Assembly: GCF_014268785.2 (NCBI RefSeq) | Contig: NZ_JABWRD020000001.1 | Coordinates: 2,059,001 to 2,123,000 of the forward strand | Length of the DNA: 64,000 nucleotides | Source of the DNA: Pseudomonas shirazensis | Lineage (GTDB): Bacteria; Pseudomonadota; Gammaproteobacteria; Pseudomonadales; Pseudomonadaceae | Direction: 5' to 3' | In this document: piece after piece, positions 26,973 through 35,663 of the stretch | How the letters are laid out: each line of letters opens with the position of its first letter | Position numbering within the stretch: position 1 is the first letter of the stretch | Made by a program: the position numbers and the translations under genes | Notes under the pieces: generated by a model | Databases searched by the model: none | What the model was told of the DNA's origin: nothing | Seen by the model: only the letters and a program-made list of their open reading frames with translations

Positions 26973-28606
26973 GTCGCTGCGGCGTCTTGCTTGTCAGTCT
27001 GTTCTGGATGCTTCAGGTCCAGGCCCAACCGCCGCTGCAGGCCAGCGTCGATCGCACCCGCCTGGAAGCCGGCGAAACCTTGGAGCTGATCCTCGAAAGC
27101 GAGGACGTCACCCAGTTCGGCAAGCCCGACCTGCGTGCGCTGGAAGGCGACTTCGATGTGCGTGGCACGCGCCAGCTCAACAGCCTGCACACGCTGGATG
27201 GCGAGACCCGCGCCAGCACCCGCTGGATCATCACCCTGCTGCCAAGGCGCAGCGGCAGCCTGAGCATTCCCGCGCTGCAACTGGGCCAGTCGTTCAGCCA
27301 GCCGATCGATGTGCAAGTGCTGCAGGCCGGCGACAACCGCCCGGAAAGCGCCTCGCAGGTGTTCGTCGAGGCGACCCTGGACAGCAACGATGTCTACGTT
27401 CAGGCCCAGGCCGTGCTGACCCTGCGCATCTATCATTCAGTGTCGCTGTATGACGACAGCAGCCTCAGCCCATTGCAACTGGACAACGTCAAGGTCGAGC
27501 CGCTGGGTGAGTCGCGCACCTATGAGAAAGAGATCAACGGCGTGCGTCATGGCGTGATCGAAACGCGCTATGCGCTGTATCCGCAGCAAAGCGGCACGCT
27601 CGATATTCCACCGATGACCTTTACCGCCACCGCTGCTGCCGCTGCCGCTGATACCGGCGAGCAGCCATCTGCTGCCCCGCGCGCAGGCCGCCAGGTCCAG
27701 GTCAGCTCGTTGCCGCTGCGCCTGAACGTGCGGCCGATACCGGCCAATTACCCAGCCGGCGCCGCCTGGCTGCCAGCGCGCAGCCTGACCCTGGAAGAAC
27801 ACTGGAACCCGGACCCGAGCAAACAGACCGTGCAGATCGGCGACTCGCTGACGCGCAGTATTACCCTGCGCGCCGACGGCCTCTCCAGCACCCAGCTGGC
27901 GCCGCTGCCGGCCACCGAAATCCTTGGCCTGCGCCGCTACCCGGACCAGCCACTGCTGCGCAACGAGCTCACCGAGCGCGGCCTGACCGCCAACCGCGAA
28001 GAGCGCGAAGCGCTGGTGCCGACCCACAGCGGCGAGTTGACCCTGCCGGCGCTGGAAGTCACCTGGTGGAACACCCGCGAAGACCATCTGGAAAACACTA
28101 GCCTACCGGCGCGCAGCCTAAGCGTGCAGGACAACCCAGCCCTGAGCGCCGAGACGCCGGTGGGTGACAGCAGTTCATCCAGTCGCCTGCTCTGGCCGTG
28201 GCAACTGGCAACCCTGCTGCTGGCCCTGAGCACCGTGCTCGGTTTCACCCTGTGGTGGCGAGCCCGCTCGCAGCCGGCGGTGCTGCGTGCGGCGCAGACC
28301 GGCCCGAGCCCGCGGACCTTGCTCGATGACCTTAAACGCGCGTGCCAGGCCAACGACCCGCAGGCGACCCGCCAGGCCCTGGATGCCTGGGCGCGCCAGC
28401 ATCCGGAGACGCTGGCCGAGATGGCGGCGCGCTTCGTGCCGCTGTCGGACGCGCTGGATGGCTTGAACGGCGCGCTGTACAGCGAGAGCGGCCAGCACTG
28501 GCAGGGCGACGACCTGTGGCGCGCGATCAATGCCATTCCGCCGGCCGAGCAGTTGCTCGACCCGGTCGGCGATGGCGGCAGCTTGCCGCCGCTCTATCCG
28601 AAGTAG
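26969..28606 (+). CDS. BatD family protein
   Basis: The 545-residue protein has a cleavable signal peptide (MSRCGVLLVSLFWMLQVQAQ), several beta-sandwich modules with the BatD pattern (LEAGETLELILESED...FGKPDLRALEGDFDVRGT), and a C-terminal membrane helix (about 405-428, LWPWQLATLLLALSTVLGFTLWW) followed by a cytoplasmic tail. It is the last gene of the MoxR operon and most likely exposes a large periplasmic domain anchored next to the VWA proteins. It matches the BatD/DUF7939 family. About 77 bases separate it from sbcD. Confidence 0.9.
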   Translation: MSRCGVLLVSLFWMLQVQAQPPLQASVDRTRLEAGETLELILESEDVTQFGKPDLRALEGDFDVRGTRQLNSLHTLDGETRASTRWIITLLPRRSGSLSIPALQLGQSFSQPIDVQVLQAGDNRPESASQVFVEATLDSNDVYVQAQAVLTLRIYHSVSLYDDSSLSPLQLDNVKVEPLGESRTYEKEINGVRHGVIETRYALYPQQSGTLDIPPMTFTATAAAAAADTGEQPSAAPRAGRQVQVSSLPLRLNVRPIPANYPAGAAWLPARSLTLEEHWNPDPSKQTVQIGDSLTRSITLRADGLSSTQLAPLPATEILGLRRYPDQPLLRNELTERGLTANREEREALVPTHSGELTLPALEVTWWNTREDHLENTSLPARSLSVQDNPALSAETPVGDSSSSSRLLWPWQLATLLLALSTVLGFTLWWRARSQPAVLRAAQTGPSPRTLLDDLKRACQANDPQATRQALDAWARQHPETLAEMAARFVPLSDALDGLNGALYSESGQHWQGDDLWRAINAIPPAEQLLDPVGDGGSLPPLYPK

Positions 28607-28683
28607 CCCGGCGCGACTGACCCGTTGAGTTACCATACGCCGCGACCACTGCTTCCCTCGAATTCACTTCAAACAGGTTATTC

Positions 28684-29922
28684 ATGCGTCTGTTCCACAC
28701 CTCCGACTGGCACCTTGGCCAAAGCCTGCATGGCCAGGAACGCGACTTCGAACACGCCTGCTTTCTCACCTGGCTGCTGGGCCAGCTGCACTTGCGCCAA
28801 CCCGATGCGCTGCTGATCGCCGGCGATATCTTCGACACGGTCAACCCGCCGGTCAAAGCCCAGGAGCGGCTCTACCAGTTCATCGTCGAGGCCCACGAGC
28901 AACAGCCCAAGCTGGACATCGTGATGATCGCCGGCAACCACGACTCCGGCTCGCGCATCGAGCTGCCCGGCCTGCTCATGCGCCGCCTGCGCACCCACGC
29001 CCTGGGCCGGGTGCACTGGCTCGATGAGGGCCAGCTCGACGCTGAGCGCTTGCTGATCCCGCTGACCAACAGCCGTGGCAAGGTCGCCGCCTGGTGCCTG
29101 GCCCTGCCGTTCCTGCGCCCGGCCGAAGTCACCGGCCCGCAGCTGGGCGACGACTACGTGCAGGGCATCACCCAGGTGCACCAGCAACTGATCAAAGCCG
29201 CCATGGCCAAGCGCAAGAAAGACCAGGCGCTGGTCGCCATCAGCCATGCGCACATGGCCGGTGGCTCGATCTCGGAAGACTCCGAACGCAGCCTGATCAT
29301 CGGCAACGCCGAAGCGCTGCCGGCCAAGCTGTTCGATCCCGCCATCAGCTACGTTGCCCTGGGCCATCTGCACAAGCCGCAGAAGGTCAGCCGCGAGGAG
29401 CGCATCCGCTACAGCGGCTCGCCGATTCCGTTGTCGTTTGCCGAGATCGGCTATCCGCACCAGGTGCTGGAGATCGAGCTTGAAGGCAGCCAACTGGTCA
29501 GCGTCGAGCCGCGCCTGGTCCCACGGGCCGTGGCATTGCAGCGGATCGGCCCGGCGCCGCTGGCCGAGCTGCTCGAGCAACTGGCCGAGCTGCCGGTGAT
29601 CGACCTGCTGGAAGACCCCAACCGCCAACCCTGGCTGGAGGTGCGCGTGCGCCTCGACGAACCGCAGCCCGACCTGCGCCAGCAGATCGAGAGCGCCCTG
29701 CAAGGCAAAGCGGTGCGGCTGGTGCGGATCAGCGCCGAGTACGCCGGCCGCAGCGCGCTGGACGAGGACCAATTGCAGTTCGTCGAACTCAGTCAGATGA
29801 CTCCGCAAGACCTGTTCAGCCGCGTCTGGGAGCAGGCCTACGGCAACCCGGTCGATGAGCAGACCCTGAGCGACTTTGCCCTGCTCCTGCAGGATGTACA
29901 GCTCGAGGAGCAGCAGCCATGA
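28684..29922 (+). CDS. sbcD: exonuclease subunit SbcD (Mre11-like)
   Basis: The 412-residue protein is the nuclease subunit of the SbcCD complex, which cleaves DNA hairpins and palindromes and processes double-strand ends. All metallophosphoesterase motifs are visible: HTSDWHLGQSL, IAGDIFDT, IAGNHDSGSR, SHAHMAGG and LGHLHKPQ. It overlaps sbcC by 4 bases (ATGA), so the two subunits are translationally coupled. Its length is typical of gammaproteobacterial SbcD. Confidence 0.97.
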   Translation: MRLFHTSDWHLGQSLHGQERDFEHACFLTWLLGQLHLRQPDALLIAGDIFDTVNPPVKAQERLYQFIVEAHEQQPKLDIVMIAGNHDSGSRIELPGLLMRRLRTHALGRVHWLDEGQLDAERLLIPLTNSRGKVAAWCLALPFLRPAEVTGPQLGDDYVQGITQVHQQLIKAAMAKRKKDQALVAISHAHMAGGSISEDSERSLIIGNAEALPAKLFDPAISYVALGHLHKPQKVSREERIRYSGSPIPLSFAEIGYPHQVLEIELEGSQLVSVEPRLVPRAVALQRIGPAPLAELLEQLAELPVIDLLEDPNRQPWLEVRVRLDEPQPDLRQQIESALQGKAVRLVRISAEYAGRSALDEDQLQFVELSQMTPQDLFSRVWEQAYGNPVDEQTLSDFALLLQDVQLEEQQP

Positions 29923-32900
29923 AAATTCTGGCCATACGCCTGAAAAACCTGGCCTCGCTGGCAGGCCCGATCGACATCGACTTCACCGCCGAACCCTTGG
30001 CCAGTGCCGGCCTGTTCGCGATTACCGGCCCCACCGGCGCCGGCAAGAGCACCCTTCTCGACGCCCTGTGCCTGGCACTGTTCGGCAGCGTGCCGCGGCT
30101 CAATGACATCGGCCGTGAGGCCAAGGTGCCGGACGCCGATGGCGACATCCCCACCTATGACCCGCGTAACCTGCTGCGGCGCGGCACCGGCAGCGGCTAT
30201 GCCGAAGTTGACTTCGTCGGTATCGACGGCAAGCGTTACCGCGCCCGCTGGGAGGCCAACCGCGCCCGCGACAAGGCCAATGGCAAGTTGCAGATGAGTC
30301 GCCAGAGCCTCTACGACCTGGATGGCGAGCAACTGCTGGGCAGCGGCAAAAACGAATACAAGCAACTGGTCGAGGCACGCCTGGGCCTGAACTTCGAGCA
30401 GTTCACCCGCGCCGTGATGCTCGCCCAGAGCGAGTTCAGCGCGTTTCTCAAGGCCGATGACCGCGAGCGCAGCGACTTGCTGGAAAAGCTCACCAACACC
30501 GCCATCTACACCCGCCTCGGCCAACGGGCGTTTGCCAAGGCCAAGCAGGCCGGCGAGATCTATCAGGGCTTGCAAGAGCGCGCCAGCCACCTGTTGCCGA
30601 TGGTCGAGACCGAGCGTACCGAGCTTGACCAGCGCCTGGAGCAGGCGCAACAGCTGCTCAAGGCCGAGCAGGCGCGCGAACGCGAACTGGACCAGCAACG
30701 CGTCTGGCTGCGCGACCAGGTGCAGCTGCAGCAGCAACTCAGCGCGGCTCGCGAGGCCTTGCACAGTGCCGAACACGACTGGCAGCAACTGGCCGGACAG
30801 CGCCTGGACCTGCAACACCTCGAGCGCCTGGCGCCGCAGCGTCATCAGTTCCAGCGGCAACTGGCGCTGGCCGGCGAGCTTACCCCGCTGGCCGCAGCGG
30901 TCGCGGCGCAACTGGTTGAGCAGCACAACCTGCACAGCCATAGCGAGCAGTTGCAGCAGGCCCTGCAAGCCGCCCGCGAGGCGCTGGCACAAGCGCAGGC
31001 TAAACACACCGACAGCGCCGCGAACCTGCGCCAGGCGTTTGCTGCTCAGGACAACCTGGCCCGCCTCGACACAGAGATGGCGCAGTTGGGCATTGTCGGT
31101 GCCCAAGCCGATCAGGCCGTCAGCGAAGGCCAGTCGCAGCTGCAGCAGCTTGAGCAACAACAGCAGCACAGCCAGCAGCAGCTCGCCGCCATCGACGCCG
31201 CGCTGGCCGACAGCGCCGCACTGGCTGCTATCAGCAGCGCCTGGCAGGCCTACCGCGGCCAGTTGCAGCAACTGCTGCAGATCGGCAACCGCCTCAGCCA
31301 AGGCCGCGACGAGTTGCCAAGCCTGCAAGCCCAGGCCAGCCAGGCCAATGCCCTGCTGCAGGAGCAACGCGCCGCCATCGAGCTGCTGTTCCACGAAGCC
31401 GGCGCCGAACCGCACGCCCTGGCCGAACAGCTGGACCTGCTCGGCACCTTGCTCCAGGAGCAGCGCAAGCAGCAGCGCGCGGTCGAGCAATTGTCCCGCC
31501 TGCACGCTCGCGAGCAGGAACTGCAGCACACCCTGCACAGCGTGCGCGAACGTCAGCAGCAAGGCTTGCAGCAGCGTCAGCAACTGATCAGCGAAGGCCA
31601 GGCGGCCAAGGCCGAACTGGACACCGCCGAGCAGGCTCTGACATTGACCCGGCAACTGCTTGAACGCCAACGCCTGGCGCGCAACACCAGTGTCGAGGAG
31701 CTGCGCGGGCAACTGCGTGATGGCGAGCCGTGCCCGGTGTGCGGCAGCGCCGAGCACCCGTTCCATCAGCCTGAAGCCCTGCTGCAAAGCATGGGCCGGC
31801 ATGACCAGGTCGAAGAGGCTGCAGCGCTGGCTCAGGTCGAGGCGCTCAATGCCCGCGTGGTCGAGTTGCGCACCCAGGTCGGCATGCTCAACACTCAGGG
31901 CAAGGAGTACCAGCAGCAACAGCTACAACTGAGCGAACAACTGCAACCGCTGCAGCAGGAACTGCAAGCGCACGCCTTGTGGCCATCGCTCAGCACCCAA
32001 ACCGACAGCACCCGCAGTGCCTGGCTGGACGGCCAGCTGCGCCGCCTCGAAGAAGAAATCAACCGCGACGAGCAGCGCCAGAGCGCCCTGCTCACCCTGC
32101 AGAAAGACGCCGCCCGACTGACCCAGCAAGTGCAGGCCGCCAGCGACGCGCAGCAGCAAGCACAGCAGCGCCTGGATCAGCAGCACCAGGCCATGGCCGC
32201 AGATCAGCAACGCCTGGAGCAGACCCTGGCCGATTTTGCCGAGATCCTTCCCGGCGATATCCTCAAGGCCCTGCGCGACGAGCCAGCCCATGCGTTTCTC
32301 GCCCTCGATCAACAGGTGGCCCAGCGCCTGCAACAGCTGGAGCAGCAAAAGGACGAGCAAAACCAGCAGCAACAACGCCTGCAACAGCAGCAGCGTCTGG
32401 CCGACCAGCAGCAGAGCCGGCTGCAACGCCAGAGCGAGCTGCACAGACAACTCGCAAGCCTTGCCGAGCAGCAGCAACAGGCGCGCAGCGTGCTCGCCGA
32501 ACTGCTTGGCGAACACGCCAATGCCGGTGCCTGGCAGCAGCACCTTGAGCAGCAGGTCGAGCACGCGCGCGGCTTTGAGGCCAGCACCGCGCAGGCGCTG
32601 CAGGACGCTCACAGCCAAAGCGTGCAACTGGCTGCTGAACTCAAGGCCAATCAGCAACGCCAGCAGGCCTTGGAGCAGGAACAGCAGACGCTGCAGGGCC
32701 AGATCAGCCAATGGCGAGCGGCCCATCCAGAACTCGATGATGCGGGCCTTGAGCGCTTGCTCAGTGTCGATGAAGCCACGCTGGACGCGCTGCGCCAGCA
32801 ACTGCATAGCGTCGACAAGGCCATCGAGCAAGGCCGGGTACTGCTGCAGGAGCGCGAGCAGCGCCTGCAACAGCACAACCAACAGGCTCGGACCGAGCTG

Positions 32901-33563
32901 TCCAGCGAGCAAATCGAGCAGCACCTCGCCGACTTGCAGCAACAGCTGGTCGGGCACGAGCAACAATGCGCCGAGCTGCGCGCGCAGCAGGCCGACGACC
33001 AACGCCGGCAACACGCGCACAGCGCCCTTGCCGCTGAAATCGAGCAGGCCCAGCAACAGTGGCAACGCTGGGCGCGCCTGAACGGCTTGATCGGCTCGGC
33101 CTCGGGCGATGTGTTCCGCAAGATCGCTCAGGGCTACAACCTCGACCTGCTGCTGCACCATGCCAACAGCCAACTGCGCCAGTTGGCCAAGCGCTACCGC
33201 CTCAAGCGTGGCGGCAGCGCACTGGGCCTCTTGGTGCTGGATACCGAGATGGGCGACGAACTGCGCTCGGTGCACTCGTTGTCCGGCGGCGAGACCTTCC
33301 TGGTGTCGCTGGCCTTGGCCCTGGGCCTGGCCTCGATGGCCTCGAGCACCCTGCGCATCGAATCGCTGTTCATTGACGAAGGTTTCGGCAGCCTTGACCC
33401 CGAGTCACTGCAACTGGCGATGGATGCGCTGGACGGCCTGCAGGCGCAAGGGCGCAAGGTGGCAGTGATCTCCCACGTCCAGGAGATGCACGAGCGCATC
33501 CCGGTGCAGATCCAGGTCCGGCGCCAGGGCAATGGCCTGAGCGAGGTGGAGGTCTGCGGATGA
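29919..33563 (+). CDS. sbcC: exonuclease subunit SbcC (Rad50-like ATPase)
   Basis: The 1,214-residue ATPase subunit of SbcCD has an N-terminal Walker A (ITGPTGAGKSTLLDALCLAL) and a C-terminal ABC signature (HSLSGGETFLVSLALALGL) with Walker B (LFIDEGFGSLDPE). Between them are two long Gln/Ala/Leu-rich coiled-coil arms around a zinc hook, CPVCGSAEHP, at about residue 605. The coiled coil is rich in CAG-type glutamine codons, giving long spurious open frames in other frames. A GST-like gene starts inside its last codons with a 4-base overlap. Confidence 0.97.
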   Translation: MKILAIRLKNLASLAGPIDIDFTAEPLASAGLFAITGPTGAGKSTLLDALCLALFGSVPRLNDIGREAKVPDADGDIPTYDPRNLLRRGTGSGYAEVDFVGIDGKRYRARWEANRARDKANGKLQMSRQSLYDLDGEQLLGSGKNEYKQLVEARLGLNFEQFTRAVMLAQSEFSAFLKADDRERSDLLEKLTNTAIYTRLGQRAFAKAKQAGEIYQGLQERASHLLPMVETERTELDQRLEQAQQLLKAEQARERELDQQRVWLRDQVQLQQQLSAAREALHSAEHDWQQLAGQRLDLQHLERLAPQRHQFQRQLALAGELTPLAAAVAAQLVEQHNLHSHSEQLQQALQAAREALAQAQAKHTDSAANLRQAFAAQDNLARLDTEMAQLGIVGAQADQAVSEGQSQLQQLEQQQQHSQQQLAAIDAALADSAALAAISSAWQAYRGQLQQLLQIGNRLSQGRDELPSLQAQASQANALLQEQRAAIELLFHEAGAEPHALAEQLDLLGTLLQEQRKQQRAVEQLSRLHAREQELQHTLHSVRERQQQGLQQRQQLISEGQAAKAELDTAEQALTLTRQLLERQRLARNTSVEELRGQLRDGEPCPVCGSAEHPFHQPEALLQSMGRHDQVEEAAALAQVEALNARVVELRTQVGMLNTQGKEYQQQQLQLSEQLQPLQQELQAHALWPSLSTQTDSTRSAWLDGQLRRLEEEINRDEQRQSALLTLQKDAARLTQQVQAASDAQQQAQQRLDQQHQAMAADQQRLEQTLADFAEILPGDILKALRDEPAHAFLALDQQVAQRLQQLEQQKDEQNQQQQRLQQQQRLADQQQSRLQRQSELHRQLASLAEQQQQARSVLAELLGEHANAGAWQQHLEQQVEHARGFEASTAQALQDAHSQSVQLAAELKANQQRQQALEQEQQTLQGQISQWRAAHPELDDAGLERLLSVDEATLDALRQQLHSVDKAIEQGRVLLQEREQRLQQHNQQARTELSSEQIEQHLADLQQQLVGHEQQCAELRAQQADDQRRQHAHSALAAEIEQAQQQWQRWARLNGLIGSASGDVFRKIAQGYNLDLLLHHANSQLRQLAKRYRLKRGGSALGLLVLDTEMGDELRSVHSLSGGETFLVSLALALGLASMASSTLRIESLFIDEGFGSLDPESLQLAMDALDGLQAQGRKVAVISHVQEMHERIPVQIQVRRQGNGLSEVEVCG

Positions 33564-34153
33564 TCCTCTACTCGTTTCGCCGCTGCCCCTGGGCCATGCG
33601 CGCGCGGCTGGCGCTGGCGTATGCCGGCTGCACCGTCGAGGTGTGTGAAGTGTCGATGAAGCACAAGCCGGCCGAGCTGCTGGCGTTGTCGCCCAAAGGC
33701 ACGGTGCCGGTGCTGGACACCGGCGCCGGGGTGCTGGAAGAGAGCCTGGATATCATGCGCTGGGCCTTGCTTCAGCATGACCCGCAGGACTGGCTACTGC
33801 GCGCTGATCCAGCGGCAGCTGTGCAGGCGCACGCCCTGATTGCTCGCAATGACAGCACCTTCAAGGCGCAGGTCAACCTGTACAAGTATGCCGAGCGTTA
33901 CCCCGAGCACACTCGCGAGGAGTACCGCCTGCAGGCCGAATCATGGCTTGAGGAGCTGGAAGCGCTGCTGCAAGGCAGGCCGTACCTGCTGGCCCAGCAC
34001 CCAAGCCTGGCCGACGCCGCGTTGTTGCCGTTGCTGCGTCAGTTCGCCGGGGTCGAGCCTTTATGGTTCGCCCAGGCGCCCTACCCCCAACTGCGTGACT
34101 GGTTGCAGGGCTGGCTTGCGTCAGACCTGTTCAAGGCCGTGATGGCGCGCTGA
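33560..34153 (+). CDS. glutathione S-transferase/glutaredoxin-like protein
   Basis: The 197-residue protein has an N-terminal thioredoxin-like domain beginning MILYSFRRCPWAMRARLAL, with a single-Cys CPWA motif where glutaredoxins and Omega/beta GSTs have their redox Cys. It also carries the cis-Pro GTVPVLDTG, the glutathione-contacting ESLDIMRWAL, and an all-helical C-terminal domain. The last ORF of the sbcDC operon, it overlaps sbcC by 4 bases. It ends one base from the convergent lactonase stop. Its specific substrate is unknown. Confidence 0.88.
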   Translation: MILYSFRRCPWAMRARLALAYAGCTVEVCEVSMKHKPAELLALSPKGTVPVLDTGAGVLEESLDIMRWALLQHDPQDWLLRADPAAAVQAHALIARNDSTFKAQVNLYKYAERYPEHTREEYRLQAESWLEELEALLQGRPYLLAQHPSLADAALLPLLRQFAGVEPLWFAQAPYPQLRDWLQGWLASDLFKAVMAR

Positions 34154-34154
34154 C

Positions 34155-35309
34155 TCAGTCGAGAAACTTCAGGTGCGACGGGGCCGGCTGGTCGAACTTC
34201 TGCAGCGTTTCACCCAGTTGGCCGGTGCGTGGGTCGCGGTGCATGACCACGATCTGGTTGCTCTTCTGATTCGCCACCAATAAATATTTGCCGCTTGGAT
34301 CGATAGCGAATTCACGTGGGTGGTCGCCCTCAACCGAACGCCGCTGCAACAGGCTCAACTGGCCATCTTGCTTGCCGATCGCAAACACCACGATCTGATT
34401 GGCCGTGCCGCGATTGCTGACATAGAGGAAACGCCCATCGGCCGATAGGTGCAAGCCGCCGCCGGCCTTGGCGGCAGGGTCTTGGCTGTCGGTCAGCGGC
34501 AGACGCTGGCGCTCGATCAGGGCATCGTCACGCACATCGAACATCACCACTTCAGCGCTCATCTCGAGGGTCAGATAGGCGTGCTTGCCCAGCGCGTCAA
34601 ACAACAGATGCCGCGGGCCGCTGCCCGCCGGCAGGCTCACCGAAGCCGGCGTTGCCGGGCTCAGCGGCTGCGTCGGGCTGGCGCCGTCGTAGGCGTAGAC
34701 AAACACCCGGTCGGCGCCCAGATCGCTGGCGTACAGACGCAGGCCTTCGGCCGAAGGCACGACCGAATGCACATGGGCGCCGGCCTGGCGCTCCGGGTTG
34801 ACCTTGCTTGGCGTGTGCACCAACTGCTGCACCTTGTCGCCGAGCTTGCCGTCCTTGGCTACAGGTAGCACCACCAGGCTGCCACCTGGGTCGGGCGTGA
34901 CCGCGTAGTTGGCGACGAACAGGTAGCGCTGGTCCTGGCTGAGGCTGGCGTGGGTCGGCTCATCGCCGGCGCTGGACACCTGGTTCAGTGGCGTGATCAC
35001 GCCCTTGCTGCTCAGCGCAAAACTGCTGACATGGCCCTGCGGGGTTTCATTGACGGCGAAAAGTAGGCGCTGATCAGCCGACAGCACCAGCCAGGACGGG
35101 CTGACCGTCTTCACCACCTGCAGCGGGGTCGGCTCGATACGGCCCTTGGCTGTGTCGAACTGATATCGATAGATACCCTCGCTGGCGGTGCCTTCGGTGT
35201 AGCTGCCAACAAGCAGGGTGGCGGCCTGCGCAGTGCCGAGCACCGCGCTCAGGGCACTAGCGCTCAACAGGGTTTTCCAGGTGCGGCTGATCGTCTTCTT
35301 GGTCGTCAT
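34155..35309 (-). CDS. beta-propeller lactonase family protein (6-phosphogluconolactonase-like), exported
   Basis: The 384-residue protein has a signal peptide (MTTKKTISRTWKTLLSASAL...GTAQA) and the repeats of a seven-bladed propeller: LLVGSYTEGTASEGIYRYQFD, SWLVLSADQRLLFAVNE, HASLSQDQRYLFVANY, HLSADGRFLYVSNRG and FAIDPSGKYLLVANQ. It belongs to the YbhE/3-carboxymuconate cyclase lactonase family, but the signal peptide places it in the periplasm, so a role in the cytosolic pentose pathway is doubtful. In-frame ATG (35324) and GTG (35351) codons upstream are possible; the chosen start gives the cleanest signal peptide. Its 5' end overlaps the DUF5629 gene by 53 bases in another frame. Confidence 0.85.
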   Translation of the reverse strand: MTTKKTISRTWKTLLSASALSAVLGTAQAATLLVGSYTEGTASEGIYRYQFDTAKGRIEPTPLQVVKTVSPSWLVLSADQRLLFAVNETPQGHVSSFALSSKGVITPLNQVSSAGDEPTHASLSQDQRYLFVANYAVTPDPGGSLVVLPVAKDGKLGDKVQQLVHTPSKVNPERQAGAHVHSVVPSAEGLRLYASDLGADRVFVYAYDGASPTQPLSPATPASVSLPAGSGPRHLLFDALGKHAYLTLEMSAEVVMFDVRDDALIERQRLPLTDSQDPAAKAGGGLHLSADGRFLYVSNRGTANQIVVFAIGKQDGQLSLLQRRSVEGDHPREFAIDPSGKYLLVANQKSNQIVVMHRDPRTGQLGETLQKFDQPAPSHLKFLD

Positions 35310-35577
35310 CGTCTTGCTCGTCATCGTCTTCGTCCGAGCCGTACACGGCACTCATGCAGACTAGCTCATGCTCGCCCTGGTCATCGTTGAGGCGCCACTC
35401 TTCGCCCGCGCCAACCGCGGCCGCGACCTGTTCAGCAGTGAATTTCCAGCGTTTGAGGTTGCGCCCGTCCATGCATTCGATCACCAGGCCGCTGGCGTCG
35501 AAGGTGAAACCGAAGGCGTGCAGGCCATCGATCAGGAGCATGTCGCTGGTGGCGAGGGCAGTGGCGAGGGTGGTCAT
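35257..35577 (-). CDS. DUF5629 family protein
   Basis: A 106-residue soluble protein starting MTTLATALATSDMLLIDGLH, with a body containing CMDGRNLKRWKFTAEQVAAA and HELVCMSAVYG, as in a small Pseudomonas-restricted family (DUF5629) of unknown function. The C-terminus is a very acidic run (SDEDDDEQDDDDQEDDQ) encoded by GAC/GAT/GAA repeats. That run lies over the start of the lactonase gene in another frame. The ATG has AAGG upstream. The long open frame upstream to 36147 is not coding, since it overlaps the RND gene. Confidence 0.8.
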   Translation of the reverse strand: MTTLATALATSDMLLIDGLHAFGFTFDASGLVIECMDGRNLKRWKFTAEQVAAAVGAGEEWRLNDDQGEHELVCMSAVYGSDEDDDEQDDDDQEDDQPHLENPVER

Positions 35578-35663
35578 GGGGCTACCTTGATGCGCAAAGC
35601 GTCCAGTATAACCAAACCTGGGCCAGGCCCGCTGCTCACCGCAGCGGCCTGACCGCACAAGCG

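Noticed and set aside
29838..31919. 693-codon open frame on the minus strand
   Set aside because: Leu/Gln/Ala-rich antisense of the sbcC coiled coil; caused by repetitive CAG-type codons.
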